From contig DMCG01000197.1 of assembly GCA_003445855.1 (NCBI GenBank), forward strand, positions 1-9,081: a DNA stretch of 9,081 nucleotides, in the 5' to 3' direction. The stretch comes from Spartobacteria bacterium (GTDB lineage Bacteria > Verrucomicrobiota > Verrucomicrobiia > Chthoniobacterales > UBA10450). Below the pieces are notes generated by a model. The model worked only from the letters and a program-made list of their open reading frames with translations. It was not told the origin of the DNA and made no database searches. Positions within the stretch are counted from its first letter, which is position 1. Each line of letters starts with the position of its first letter. A program made the translations under genes and the position numbers. Shown one piece after another: positions 1-7,172 of this stretch.

Positions 1-912
1 GATATCGCCGGCCTGGTCAAAGGGGCGAGCGCGGGCGAAGGGCTCGGCAATCAATTCCTCCATCACATTCGCGAGGTCGATGCAATCATCCAGGTCGTGC
101 GATGTTTCGAAAACAGCGACATTCATCATGTCAGCGCAACGATCGATCCAATTCGCGATATCGAAGTGATCAACACCGAGCTGGTGCTGGCCGATTTGGC
201 GTCGCTTCAGAAACGGCGCGATCGGTTGCAGAAGGAAGTTCGAGCCGGCGACAAAACGGCGAAAGTTGAAAACGCGATCATCGAAAAATTATTGCCGCAT
301 CTCGATGCTGGGAAACCGGCCATGACCGCGAAATTAACTCCCGAGGAAAAGACAGTCGCGCACGGATTTTTTTTGCTCACGTCGAAGCCGACGATTTTCG
401 CGTGTAACGTGGCGGAATCGGACCTCTCCGCGATTTCCTCAGGCAAGATCGACAATCCCGCGGCCAACCGCGTCAAAGCGGTCGAAGATTATGCGCGACA
501 TCATTTCGCGACCGAAGCGGTGGTCATCAGTGCGCAAATCGAAAGCGAACTTGTCGATCTTGGCGAAAATGAAGCGCAGGAATATTTGCGCGGACTCGGG
601 GTGGAAGATAGCGGTGTGCACGCGCTCATTCGCGCCGTGTATCACTTGCTCGGCTTGCGCACGTTCCTGACCACGGGCGAGAAAGAAACGCGCGCCTGGA
701 CCATTCACGCCGGCGAAAAAGCGGCCAGCGCCGCCGGAGTTATTCATTCGGATTTCGAACGCGGCTTTATCGCAGCGGAAACGATTTATTACGACGACCT
801 CGTCGCGCTCGGTTCCATCGCGAAAGCGCGCGAAGCGGGCAAACTGCGCATCGAAGGAAAAGTTTACGAAGTGCGCGACGGCGACGTGATTTTCTTTCGC
901 TTCAACGTGTGA
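1..912 (+). CDS. ychF: Ribosome-binding ATPase YchF (OLA1/Obg-like), 3' part
   Basis: Frame 1 is open from the first base to a TGA at 910-912, giving 303 residues. YchF is about 365 residues, so roughly the first 60, with the P-loop and switch I, lie left of the window. The fragment opens on the G3/switch II motif DIAGLVKGA followed by the glycine-rich SAGEGLGNQF. NVAE (codons 406-417) matches the non-canonical NxxE motif that makes YchF prefer ATP to GTP. A coiled-coil stretch (KRRDRLQKEV region) lies between them. The C-terminal third, ending in YEVRDGDVIFFRF, is the TGS domain. From family knowledge, YchF is a cytosolic ATPase that binds the ribosome and is linked to stress responses and translation start choice. 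The stop codon lies inside a palindromic repeat. The gene converges on the zinc-ribbon gene 75 bp away. Confidence 0.95.
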   Translation, partial: DIAGLVKGASAGEGLGNQFLHHIREVDAIIQVVRCFENSDIHHVSATIDPIRDIEVINTELVLADLASLQKRRDRLQKEVRAGDKTAKVENAIIEKLLPHLDAGKPAMTAKLTPEEKTVAHGFFLLTSKPTIFACNVAESDLSAISSGKIDNPAANRVKAVEDYARHHFATEAVVISAQIESELVDLGENEAQEYLRGLGVEDSGVHALIRAVYHLLGLRTFLTTGEKETRAWTIHAGEKAASAAGVIHSDFERGFIAAETIYYDDLVALGSIAKAREAGKLRIEGKVYEVRDGDVIFFRFNV

Positions 913-977
913 GCCGCGGCCCTATGGGCCGTCTCCAAACGCTCGCTGAAAACAACCGGCCACAGGCCGGTGGCTAC
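909..977. repeat. REPIN-like pair of inverted palindromic arms
   Basis: There are two hairpins in opposite orientation. The left arm has head GTGAGCC (909-915), stem GCGGCCC (916-922), loop TAT and GGGCCGT (926-932). The right arm, read on the minus strand from 977, has head GTAGCC, stem ACCGGCC, loop TGT and GGCCGGT (971-955). The arms share the head-stem-loop plan and differ at stem positions 3 and 5 by paired, compensating changes (G-C against C-G and the reverse). The GTAG head before a hairpin is the known signature of REP sequences moved by RAYT (TnpA-REP) proteins. No RAYT gene lies in the window. The element fills most of the gap between convergent ychF and the zinc-ribbon gene and overlaps the ychF stop, so it may also work as a two-way terminator. 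Confidence 0.7.
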
Positions 978-987
978 ATCAACTGGC

Positions 988-1689
988 TCACGCCGCGTAG
1001 AGAATCCGGCCGCACTGCTCGCAGCTCACGATCTCTTTCCCGGCTCTTACCCGCGCGGCCGTGGCCGTGGTCACTTTCATATGACAACCGGTGCAAACTT
1101 CGTGTTCGAGCGCGACGACAACCGCGTCGCCCTTGCTCGCGAAAAGGCGCTCGAAACGGCTCAACAAATCCTCGTCGATCTTGCCGGCGAGCTCGGCGCG
1201 TTCCCTGGTCAAATCTTCCAGCCGCGATTCCAGAGTTTTCGATTTTGCTTCGAGGTCTGTCATTTGTCGCGAGATCGATTCTTTTGTCGTCGCGGCCTTC
1301 TTTTCATCCGCGCCGAGCTCGGCCTTCAGTTTGTCGACTTGTTCCATCAGTTCGAGTTCTTCGTCCTCGATCTTGCGGATTTCATTTTCGTAACGCTCAA
1401 TCTCATGGCCCATCGCCTGAAATTCATCGTTCTTGCGGGTTTGATATTGCTGGGTCTTGAGACGCGCGATGCTCTCAGCCCGCGTCCCGACGTCGAGCTC
1501 CAGCCTCTTGCGATCGATCTCGACCTGTCGCGCTTTTTGCTTGAGTGCTTCCACGCTCGCCGCGCTTGCCGCCAGCTGCGCTTCAAGATTGTTCTTTTGC
1601 AGCGGCAAAGTTTTTATCTCTGTTTCGATCTGCTTGATCTTTTGTTGTCGATCTTGAAGAACGAGCAGTTGTTCCAGTTCCGCATGCAC
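988..1689 (-). CDS. Coiled-coil protein with C-terminal C4 zinc ribbon (COG1579 / zf-RING_7 type)
   Basis: The protein has 233 residues. Residues 1 to about 170 form a long charged helix pattern typical of an antiparallel coiled coil (LEQLLVLQDRQQKI at the start, repeated E/K/L heptads). The last 36 residues hold a treble-clef type zinc ribbon with C199-x2-C202 and C223-x2-C226. This layout matches the bacterial COG1579 family (CT398-like), which has no settled enzymatic role; partners in transcription or secretion have been proposed in some species. I claim no function beyond metal-binding coiled-coil protein. The start is GTG at 1689, chosen because the MHAELEQLLVLQ sequence matches the usual N-terminus of the family; a GAGG lies only 2 nt upstream. 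The gene is divergent from the OPT transporter and convergent with ychF. The 75 bp downstream are mostly a palindromic repeat. Confidence 0.85.
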   Translation of the reverse strand: MHAELEQLLVLQDRQQKIKQIETEIKTLPLQKNNLEAQLAASAASVEALKQKARQVEIDRKRLELDVGTRAESIARLKTQQYQTRKNDEFQAMGHEIERYENEIRKIEDEELELMEQVDKLKAELGADEKKAATTKESISRQMTDLEAKSKTLESRLEDLTRERAELAGKIDEDLLSRFERLFASKGDAVVVALEHEVCTGCHMKVTTATAARVRAGKEIVSCEQCGRILYAA

Positions 1690-1719
1690 GGGCCTCGAAG
1701 TTATTGGTTCGGCCGATTT

Positions 1720-1768
1720 CCGTCAATCGCGCTACGATAATAAGCAGAAGCTGCTTGCACTTTGACGG
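1720..1768. promoter_or_regulatory. Symmetric inverted repeat in the divergent intergenic region
   Basis: CCGTCAA (1720-1726) and TTGACGG (1762-1768) are perfect inverted copies 35 bp apart. Inside them is a second palindrome, AAGCAG-AAG-CTGCTT (1742-1756). TTGACG resembles a sigma70 -35 box and faces outward on both strands. On the minus strand it is followed after 17 bp by a poor -10 (TAACTT, 1703-1698), with a start site almost at the zinc-ribbon GTG. On the plus strand the matching -10 position (1785-1790) is poor and too close to the OPT start codon. Other -10-like bases (TACGATAAT, 1733-1741) exist but lack a good -35. This may be an operator or a divergent promoter, and it may be chance. 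Confidence 0.3.
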
Positions 1769-1790
1769 TGTTTTTGAAAGCTCTTTACGA

Positions 1791-4148
1791 ATGGCGACTG
1801 TCGATACCGCAAACCCGCCAGGCGAATACCCCGATATTGTTGGCGCCCGGCCCACGAATCCGCTGGCGGCCGCTTTTAAGCCCTACGTGCCGGCATCTGT
1901 CCGCATGCCCGAGCTCACGCCCCTGCCTTTGATCATCGGAACGCTGCTCGGAATAATCTTTGGCGCGTCGTCGCTTTATCTCGTTCTCAAGGTTGGATTG
2001 ACCGTGAGCGCTTCGATTCCGGTCGCCGTGATTTCGATTACAATCTTTCGCCTGCTTTCGAAATTTGGCCTGCGCGACGCGAATATATTACAGAACAACA
2101 TCGTGCAAACCGCGGGTTCGGCTGGCGAATCGATCGCGTTCGGTCTCGGCGTCACCATGCCGGCCATCATGATCCTCGGGTTCGATCTGGAGATCACGCG
2201 CGTCATGCTGGTGGCGGTTCTCGGCGGATTGCTTGGCATTCTCATGATGATTCCGCTGCGCCGCGCACTAATTGTCGATCAACACGGACTGCTCAAATAT
2301 CCCGAGGGCACTGCTTGCGCCGAAGTTCTCAAAGCCGCGGCCTCGAAAGAATCGATCGAAGCAACGGACCAAACGCAGACAACCACAAATGCGGCGATCG
2401 TAAATGAAGAAGCCGCTGGTGGCGGCAAAGTAATCTTCTCCGGGTTCGGAATTGGCTTCCTTTATCAAGCGGCCATGGGCGCGTTCAGAATGTGGAAGGA
2501 CACGCCGCAGAAAATTTTCGCCGCGCCGTTTAAAGCCGGATCAATCGCCGCGGAAATTTCGCCCGCGTTGCTCGGCGTCGGTTACATCATCGGCCCGCGC
2601 ATCGCCTCCATCATGTGCGGGGGCGGCGTGCTGGCTTATCTCGTTTTGATTCCAGCGATCAAATTTTTTGGCGAGCACACCACGACCGCGATCGCGCCGG
2701 GAACAATTCCGATCAGCCAAATGGGGCCGAACGAGATTCGCAGCGCCTATATTCTTTACATCGGCGCGGGCGCCGTCGCAGCCGGCGGCATCATCAGCCT
2801 GTTTCGTTCGCTACCGATCATCTGGCACGGATTAAAAGGCGGACTGACGGACTTGCGCGGCGGGCGCGGTCCACGCGAACACGCGCCGCGCACGGATCAG
2901 GACCTATCCATGCGAATTGTCATCGGCGGATGTCTCGCGCTCATCGCAATCATCATGGCGGCCCCGCAATTGAATCTGCGGTGGAACCTGCTTGGCGCGT
3001 TTTTGATTGTCGCATTTGGATTTTTGTTCGTGACGGTTTCGTCACGATTAACCGGCGAGATCGGATCGTCATCCAATCCGATTTCGGGAATGACCGTGGC
3101 GACGTTGCTCCTTACCTGTCTGATCTTCCTGATCGTCGGCTGGACCGGGCCGCGCTATTTCGTAACTGCGCTCTCGATCGGTGGCATTGTTTGCATTGCC
3201 GCCGCGAACGGCGGCACCACCTCACAGGACTTGAAGACGGGATTTCTGGTTGGATCGACACCGAAATTTCAGCAGATCGCCATCCTCGCGGGCGCGCTCG
3301 CTTCTGCGCTCGTACTCGGTCCAATTCTGCTGAAATTGAACGACGCTTCCACTGTGTATGTGCCTGCGACTACCGCCGAGTCCAATTTGCGCGCGCCAGC
3401 CGAAGAACTTGGTCGGACGGAAAAATTGCAAGGGCCGCAAGCGTCATCGGATCAAAACACCTATCGCGTTTGGCAGCGGCTAGATCCCGCAGGCGGTCCC
3501 GCTCAGCGCTATTTGGCAAATGATCAAGGTGTTCCCGTGTACCTTGTCGATCCTGGAATCAACGGTACGCACAAGACGCGTCCGGACGGATCGGCTGTGG
3601 TGAAATTCGACGCGCCGAAAGCGACCCTGATGTCGTACATCATCAAGGGAATTCTCAGCCGCAAACTTCCGTGGGCGCTTGTTTTGCTCGGCGTCATGAT
3701 CTCGATCGTGCTGGAGATGAGCGGGATTCCGTCGCTCGCCTTCGCCGTCGGCGTTTATCTCCCGCTCTCCTCCTCCAGCCCGATTTTCATCGGTGGAATG
3801 ATGCGCTTGCTCGTCGATCGTTATTTGCGAGTAAAATTCCGGCACAAAAATTTGTCGGAGATCGAATTGACCGCGGAAGGCGACAAAAGTCCCGGCGTAT
3901 TGCTTGCCTCCGGTTACATCGCCGGTGGCGCCCTCGCTGGAATCGTGATCGCGTTCATGGCCGGGGTGCCGAGCCTTGTCGATGTAAGCAAACGAATCGA
4001 AGACTGGTCCACCGCGAACAATCCATTCTTCAACGGCGCGCACTCGGATCTGCTCGCCACAATTCCCTTTATTCTTCTGTCGGTTCTTCTTTACCTCGTC
4101 GGCCGCGACCTCCTTCTCGTAGCGCGGCCGAGCAGATCGAAGGTTTAA
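1791..4148 (+). CDS. OPT-family oligopeptide transporter with soluble insertion
   Basis: From ATG 1791 the protein has 785 residues. An in-frame upstream ATG at 1704 would add 29 residues overlapping the neighbour's promoter region, so 1791 is preferred; GAAAG lies about 10 nt before it, and the family block KPYVPASVRMPELT follows at residue 30. Many hydrophobic helices span the inner membrane. Family hallmarks are GLTVSASIPVAVIS (69-82), the LKYPEGTACAEVLKA block (168-182) and SSNPISGMTVATLL (427-440). Prokaryotic OPT proteins are proton-driven secondary transporters, mostly of peptides; the substrate here cannot be read. A hydrophilic stretch at about 517-613, with the block YRVWQRLDPAGGPAQRYL, sits before the last helices and makes the protein longer than compact OPT members; similar loops occur in soil-bacterial OPT proteins as I recall. 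A response regulator follows 99 bp downstream on the same strand. Confidence 0.93.
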   Translation: MATVDTANPPGEYPDIVGARPTNPLAAAFKPYVPASVRMPELTPLPLIIGTLLGIIFGASSLYLVLKVGLTVSASIPVAVISITIFRLLSKFGLRDANILQNNIVQTAGSAGESIAFGLGVTMPAIMILGFDLEITRVMLVAVLGGLLGILMMIPLRRALIVDQHGLLKYPEGTACAEVLKAAASKESIEATDQTQTTTNAAIVNEEAAGGGKVIFSGFGIGFLYQAAMGAFRMWKDTPQKIFAAPFKAGSIAAEISPALLGVGYIIGPRIASIMCGGGVLAYLVLIPAIKFFGEHTTTAIAPGTIPISQMGPNEIRSAYILYIGAGAVAAGGIISLFRSLPIIWHGLKGGLTDLRGGRGPREHAPRTDQDLSMRIVIGGCLALIAIIMAAPQLNLRWNLLGAFLIVAFGFLFVTVSSRLTGEIGSSSNPISGMTVATLLLTCLIFLIVGWTGPRYFVTALSIGGIVCIAAANGGTTSQDLKTGFLVGSTPKFQQIAILAGALASALVLGPILLKLNDASTVYVPATTAESNLRAPAEELGRTEKLQGPQASSDQNTYRVWQRLDPAGGPAQRYLANDQGVPVYLVDPGINGTHKTRPDGSAVVKFDAPKATLMSYIIKGILSRKLPWALVLLGVMISIVLEMSGIPSLAFAVGVYLPLSSSSPIFIGGMMRLLVDRYLRVKFRHKNLSEIELTAEGDKSPGVLLASGYIAGGALAGIVIAFMAGVPSLVDVSKRIEDWSTANNPFFNGAHSDLLATIPFILLSVLLYLVGRDLLLVARPSRSKV

Positions 4149-4247
4149 TACATTCCGAATCCCGCGGCCTGAATTAGCCCCGCCGGAACCTCGGTTTGAA
4201 GCGAAAATGTGCCATTCAGGCATGGAATTGGCTGCGTTTACTGGGGT

Positions 4248-4637
4248 ATGCGCATTTTAATCGTCGATGACGACAAAGTCTTTGCCGGGGAATTAGCCCA
4301 GCTTGTCGGCGTTTGCCAGCACGAGGTCGTGGACGTCGTGTCCTCAGGCTTGGAGGCGATCCGGTCGTATCAACAAAACAAACCTGACCTCGTGCTGATG
4401 GATTTCGGCATGGAGAAGCTGAACGGTCTCACAGCCTGCCGCAACATCCTCAGTAAAGATCCCGCCGGTCGCGTCGTTTTCCTTTCGGGGATTGCTTCTG
4501 CAATGGATTTGTCCCCGAATTATTCCGGCGCGATAGCGGTCTTGTCAAAGCCGATCGCTTTCCAGCAATTGAAAGAAATGTTAGACAGGTTGGCTGAGAC
4601 TACGGCGAATAACTTTCAGATCGTGTTGTCGTGTTGA
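4248..4637 (+). CDS. Single-domain response regulator (receiver only)
   Basis: The 129 residues are one complete CheY-like receiver with no output domain. The acidic pocket is D7-D8-D9 (LIVDDDK), the phospho-acceptor is D52 (LVLMDFGM), the switch serine is S80 (VVFLSG), and the conserved lysine with cis-proline is K101-P102 (LSKP). All residues needed for phosphorylation are present. The usual MP after the acceptor is ME. The start is uncertain: ATG 4248 begins exactly at the family N-terminus but lacks a good ribosome binding site, while an in-frame GTG at 4209 would add 13 residues. No histidine kinase is nearby, so the partner is unknown. It may act like CheY or Spo0F, through protein contact or phosphotransfer. 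The gene is convergent with nagZ. Confidence 0.88.
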   Translation: MRILIVDDDKVFAGELAQLVGVCQHEVVDVVSSGLEAIRSYQQNKPDLVLMDFGMEKLNGLTACRNILSKDPAGRVVFLSGIASAMDLSPNYSGAIAVLSKPIAFQQLKEMLDRLAETTANNFQIVLSC

Positions 4638-4649
4638 AAAGCGAATCGA

Positions 4650-4699
4650 CGGAGGTGCTCTAATCGAGCGAGAGAATTTTTATCGACCTCCGCGAGGTC
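4650..4699. other. Competing hairpins between convergent genes; possible weak terminator
   Basis: GACCTC-CGC-GAGGTC (4685-4699) is a perfect 6-bp hairpin with a 3-nt loop. CGGAGGT (4650-4656) is also complementary to ACCTCCG (4686-4692), so the two pairings exclude each other. A T-run (4677-4681) lies before the hairpin rather than after it, so a standard intrinsic terminator on the plus strand is not supported. The 153 bp between the response regulator and nagZ 3' ends hold nothing else firm. A 23-codon ATG frame (4707-4778) follows a GAGGT at good spacing, but has no recognisable product. Confidence 0.3.
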
Positions 4700-4790
4700 A
4701 GTTTCCATGAGGTTCCACCCAGCGGCAGCGACATCGACTGTCATGGCTCACGAAGTGGAAGAATGGGATCGTGTCTAAGCATTTAACATC

Positions 4791-5921
4791 TCAATACATC
4801 TCGACGGGCGAGCGTTTGCCGTCCTCGGGGCTGCGGATGGCTGCGCGTTCCTCACCGAGAACGGCGACACGCAGGTCCCAGATTTCATTGTCGATCTTGC
4901 GAAAGGCGGCTTCGGAAAATTCGTGGGGCGGCGCGAGCTTTTTCTTGAAGCGCGCAACGCTGGCGAGAGCGCGATTGATTTGGTCACGCGGCAAGGTACC
5001 AAGAATCCGGTGGACCTGTTCGATTGCGGGAATGCGATGGCAGATCAACGCGAGATCGTTTCCAGCGGCGATGGCGAGACGAATTGTTTCTTCAAGGCCG
5101 TACTCATTCAAGATCGCGCCCATGTCGAGATCATCGGTCATGATTAAACCCTCGAAGCCCATTTCTTCGCAAAGCAACTGCGTCACGACGCGACGCGATA
5201 ATGTCGCCGGAGTTTTTTTTGGCTCGAAGCATGGATACCAGCCGTGGCAGGTCATCATGCTATCGACGCAATTCGTCGGACGGCCCGGAGAGTCGTCCCT
5301 ACCTGTAAATTCTCGGAAGACGGCGAGTTCTTCGCGATCGAGTTCCGCACGTGTACGATTAATCGTCGGGAGTTCATGGTGCGCATCGCGCGTCGCCGCG
5401 GAATAACCGGGGAAATGTTTGCCGCAACTGGCGATTCCCTGCTTGCGCATGGCGTCATTGAATACGCTGGCGTTGCGAACGACTTGCTCGACCGTCTTTC
5501 CGTAACAGCGACCGCGCAACGAGTTGTCCGCGTCGTCATCGAATGAAATGTCGAGCACTGGGCAAAGATCGAGGTTGAATCCAAAGAGTCGCAGCAAACG
5601 TCCGGTGACATCGCCATGCCGGCGGATAAGATCGACATCGTCCTTGTCGCGCAACTGCTGCGCATTGGGAGGCTCGTTGCCGATCAAACGTAATCGTGAG
5701 ACGCGGCCACCCTCCTGATCGATGGTGATGATTGGCTCGATCTTGCTCAAATTGCGCAGATCGTCGATCAGTTTGCGCAATTGCGCCGGACCCTCGATGT
5801 TGCGCGCGAACAGAATGAAACCGCCGGGCTGCACTCGCCGAAATAATTTCTCAGTTTCGGCGTCGAGTTCTTTGCCTGGGACTCCGGTGAGGATGAGTTG
5901 ACCGAGTGAATCGCTCTTCAT
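4791..5921 (-). CDS. nagZ: Beta-N-acetylglucosaminidase NagZ-like (glycoside hydrolase family 3)
   Basis: The protein has 376 residues; E. coli NagZ has 341. The GH3 TIM barrel shows IDQEGGRVSRL (67-77), PVLDI (121-125), KHFPG (168-172), the D179-A-H181 dyad expected to supply acid/base catalysis in NagZ enzymes, and MTDDLDMGAI (261-270) with D263 as the likely nucleophile. The usual PGHG loop is PGYS here. There is no signal peptide, so the enzyme is probably cytosolic. NagZ removes non-reducing GlcNAc from GlcNAc-anhMurNAc peptides or related muropeptides in cell-wall recycling. Residues 207-217 are an extra loop encoded by a REP-like palindrome. GGAAG lies 2 nt before the ATG. Its start is 16 bp from that of namZ on the other strand, which supports the recycling role. 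Confidence 0.9.
   Translation of the reverse strand: MKSDSLGQLILTGVPGKELDAETEKLFRRVQPGGFILFARNIEGPAQLRKLIDDLRNLSKIEPIITIDQEGGRVSRLRLIGNEPPNAQQLRDKDDVDLIRRHGDVTGRLLRLFGFNLDLCPVLDISFDDDADNSLRGRCYGKTVEQVVRNASVFNDAMRKQGIASCGKHFPGYSAATRDAHHELPTINRTRAELDREELAVFREFTGRDDSPGRPTNCVDSMMTCHGWYPCFEPKKTPATLSRRVVTQLLCEEMGFEGLIMTDDLDMGAILNEYGLEETIRLAIAAGNDLALICHRIPAIEQVHRILGTLPRDQINRALASVARFKKKLAPPHEFSEAAFRKIDNEIWDLRVAVLGEERAAIRSPEDGKRSPVEMY
5278..5302 (-). repeat. REP-like hairpin inside the nagZ coding region
   Basis: Read on the minus strand from 5302: a GTAGG head runs into the stem GGACGACTC, loop TCC, then GGGCCGTCC. This is a 9-bp stem with one A/C mismatch and one G/U pair. The GTAG head and TCC loop are like the REP arms elsewhere in this window. 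It is translated in frame as the block GRDDSPGRP (207-215) between the NagZ segments VFREF and VDSMMTCH, where other NagZ proteins have only a short turn. The reading frame is intact. It is best read as an in-frame repeat insertion. Confidence 0.6.
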
Positions 5922-5937
5922 AACTTCCGCAACTTAG

Positions 5938-7146
5938 ATGTCGATCTTCGGGCCGGAAAACAAAAAACATTTTGCACTCGCGATAATTTTCCTGGTTGGC
6001 GCGGCGAATGCCCGTGCGACCGTCGAACTGGGCATCGATGTTCTCGAACAAAGCAACTACGCAATGCTGCGCGGTAAACGCGTCGGGTTGATCACGAACC
6101 AGACCAGCATCGATTCGCATGGCAACCGGACGCGCGTTCTGCTGCGTGAACATTGCGATCTCGTCGCACTTTACACGCCCGAGCATGGCCTCGATGGCAA
6201 GGAGAAGGCGGGCCGCTACGTGAAGTCGCGTCGCGATCCCGTGACCGGTTTGACTGCCTACTCGCTTTACGGGCCAACGCGAAAACCGACACCGTCGATG
6301 TTGCGCGGTGTGGACGTGCTCGTGTTCGATATCCAAGACATCGGTTGTCGATCTTACACTTACATCAGCACGATGGGGAAATGCATGGAAGCCGCGGCCG
6401 AGAACCATGTCGAGTTCGTCGTGCTCGACCGGCCAAATCCGCTCGGCGGTCTGCGCGTGGAAGGCCCGACGGTGGAACGGCCCTGGATTTCTTTTGTCAG
6501 CCAATTTCCGATCCCCTACGTGCATGGAATGACGATCGGCGAGCTCGCGCAGATGATTAACGCGAAGGGCTGGATCGGTGGGCGCTGCAATTTGACGGTC
6601 GTGCCGATACGCGGATGGGCGCGCAACCTTACCTGGGCCGACACTGGGCTGCGCTGGGTTCCAACGTCGCCAAACATTCCGCGCGGAAGCTCGCCTCTTT
6701 ACTATGTCGCCACAGGAATGGTAGGTGAGCTGAGCGGGCCGGAGACAGGCATCGGCGGTTATGCGCCGTTTGAGATGATTTCGGCGAAGTGGGTGAACGC
6801 TGAGAGATTTACCCGCTATTTGCAGTCGCTCGACATGCCCGGCGTATCCTTTCAGGAATTTCAGCGCGGACGTCAGCAGGGCAGCCTGCTGCGGATCGAT
6901 CCGAAAGCGCCCGCGGATCTGACCGCATTGGGAGTTTATATGCTGGCCGAACTAAACCGAAGCTCCGATGCCGCTCTGTTTCGACGAACCAGCCGGAGCA
7001 AGCTCGACATCTTCTTCAAAGTTTACGGCAGCTCTTCGATTCGATCGCAAATCGAACGCGGCGTTTCGCCCGAAAGCATCGTCGCTGGATGGAAGCAAAA
7101 CGTGGCGAATTTTCGCCAGGCGCGAGCTGTCTTTCTTCTTTACTAA
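5938..7146 (+). CDS. namZ: Exo-beta-N-acetylmuramidase NamZ (GH171, DUF1343/YbbC family), exported
   Basis: The protein has 402 residues, close to the family length of about 400. A signal peptide is visible: basic residues near position 10, hydrophobic core FALAIIFLVGAA, and likely cleavage after ANA or ARA near residue 27. Family motifs follow in order: LITNQTS (51-57), TPEHG (80-84) with the conserved glutamate, DIQDIGCRSYTY (131-142), DRPNPLGG (164-171) and VPTSPNIP (241-248). From Bacillus subtilis NamZ (YbbC), the reaction is release of MurNAc from the non-reducing end of peptidoglycan fragments, complementing NagZ. Here the enzyme is predicted to act in the periplasm or outside the cell. 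No clear ribosome binding site precedes ATG 5938, so expression may be weak or the start may differ slightly. The promoter must lie within or close to nagZ. A 99-bp gap, mostly a repeat, separates it from nadD. Confidence 0.9.
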   Translation: MSIFGPENKKHFALAIIFLVGAANARATVELGIDVLEQSNYAMLRGKRVGLITNQTSIDSHGNRTRVLLREHCDLVALYTPEHGLDGKEKAGRYVKSRRDPVTGLTAYSLYGPTRKPTPSMLRGVDVLVFDIQDIGCRSYTYISTMGKCMEAAAENHVEFVVLDRPNPLGGLRVEGPTVERPWISFVSQFPIPYVHGMTIGELAQMINAKGWIGGRCNLTVVPIRGWARNLTWADTGLRWVPTSPNIPRGSSPLYYVATGMVGELSGPETGIGGYAPFEMISAKWVNAERFTRYLQSLDMPGVSFQEFQRGRQQGSLLRIDPKAPADLTALGVYMLAELNRSSDAALFRRTSRSKLDIFFKVYGSSSIRSQIERGVSPESIVAGWKQNVANFRQARAVFLLY

Positions 7147-7172
7147 AATTGAACTGCGTGACAAAGCGGCTG

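Noticed and set aside
361..375. Run of eight T in ychF as a terminator or slippage site
   Set aside because: It lies inside conserved in-frame coding sequence with no upstream hairpin.
970..1740. A 256-codon plus-strand open frame opposite the zinc-ribbon gene
   Set aside because: It is antisense to a well-supported gene with CxxC motifs; its translation has no family features.
1704..1790. ATG 1704 as the OPT start
   Set aside because: The extra 29 residues are not hydrophobic or family-like and would cover the divergent promoter region; ATG 1791 has a closer ribosome binding site.
2615..3523. A 302-codon plus-strand frame inside the OPT gene
   Set aside because: Arg/His/Ser-rich out-of-frame reading of the transporter; no frameshift is needed because the OPT frame is continuous.
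3480..4223. A 247-codon minus-strand open frame over the OPT 3' end
   Set aside because: Low-complexity charged product antisense to clear membrane helices; a shadow of G+C-rich codon use.
4207..4260. An 18-codon ATG frame overlapping the response regulator start
   Set aside because: Too short, no clear ribosome binding site and no recognisable leader-peptide feature.
4661..4790. A possible gene remnant after the response regulator (frame reading RIFIDLREVSFHEV)
   Set aside because: It follows a stop at 4661, has no start codon and ends within about 40 codons; no family recognised.
5851..6525. A 224-codon minus-strand open frame across the nagZ-namZ junction
   Set aside because: Antisense to the NamZ N-terminus and motifs; His/Arg-rich with no recognisable domain.
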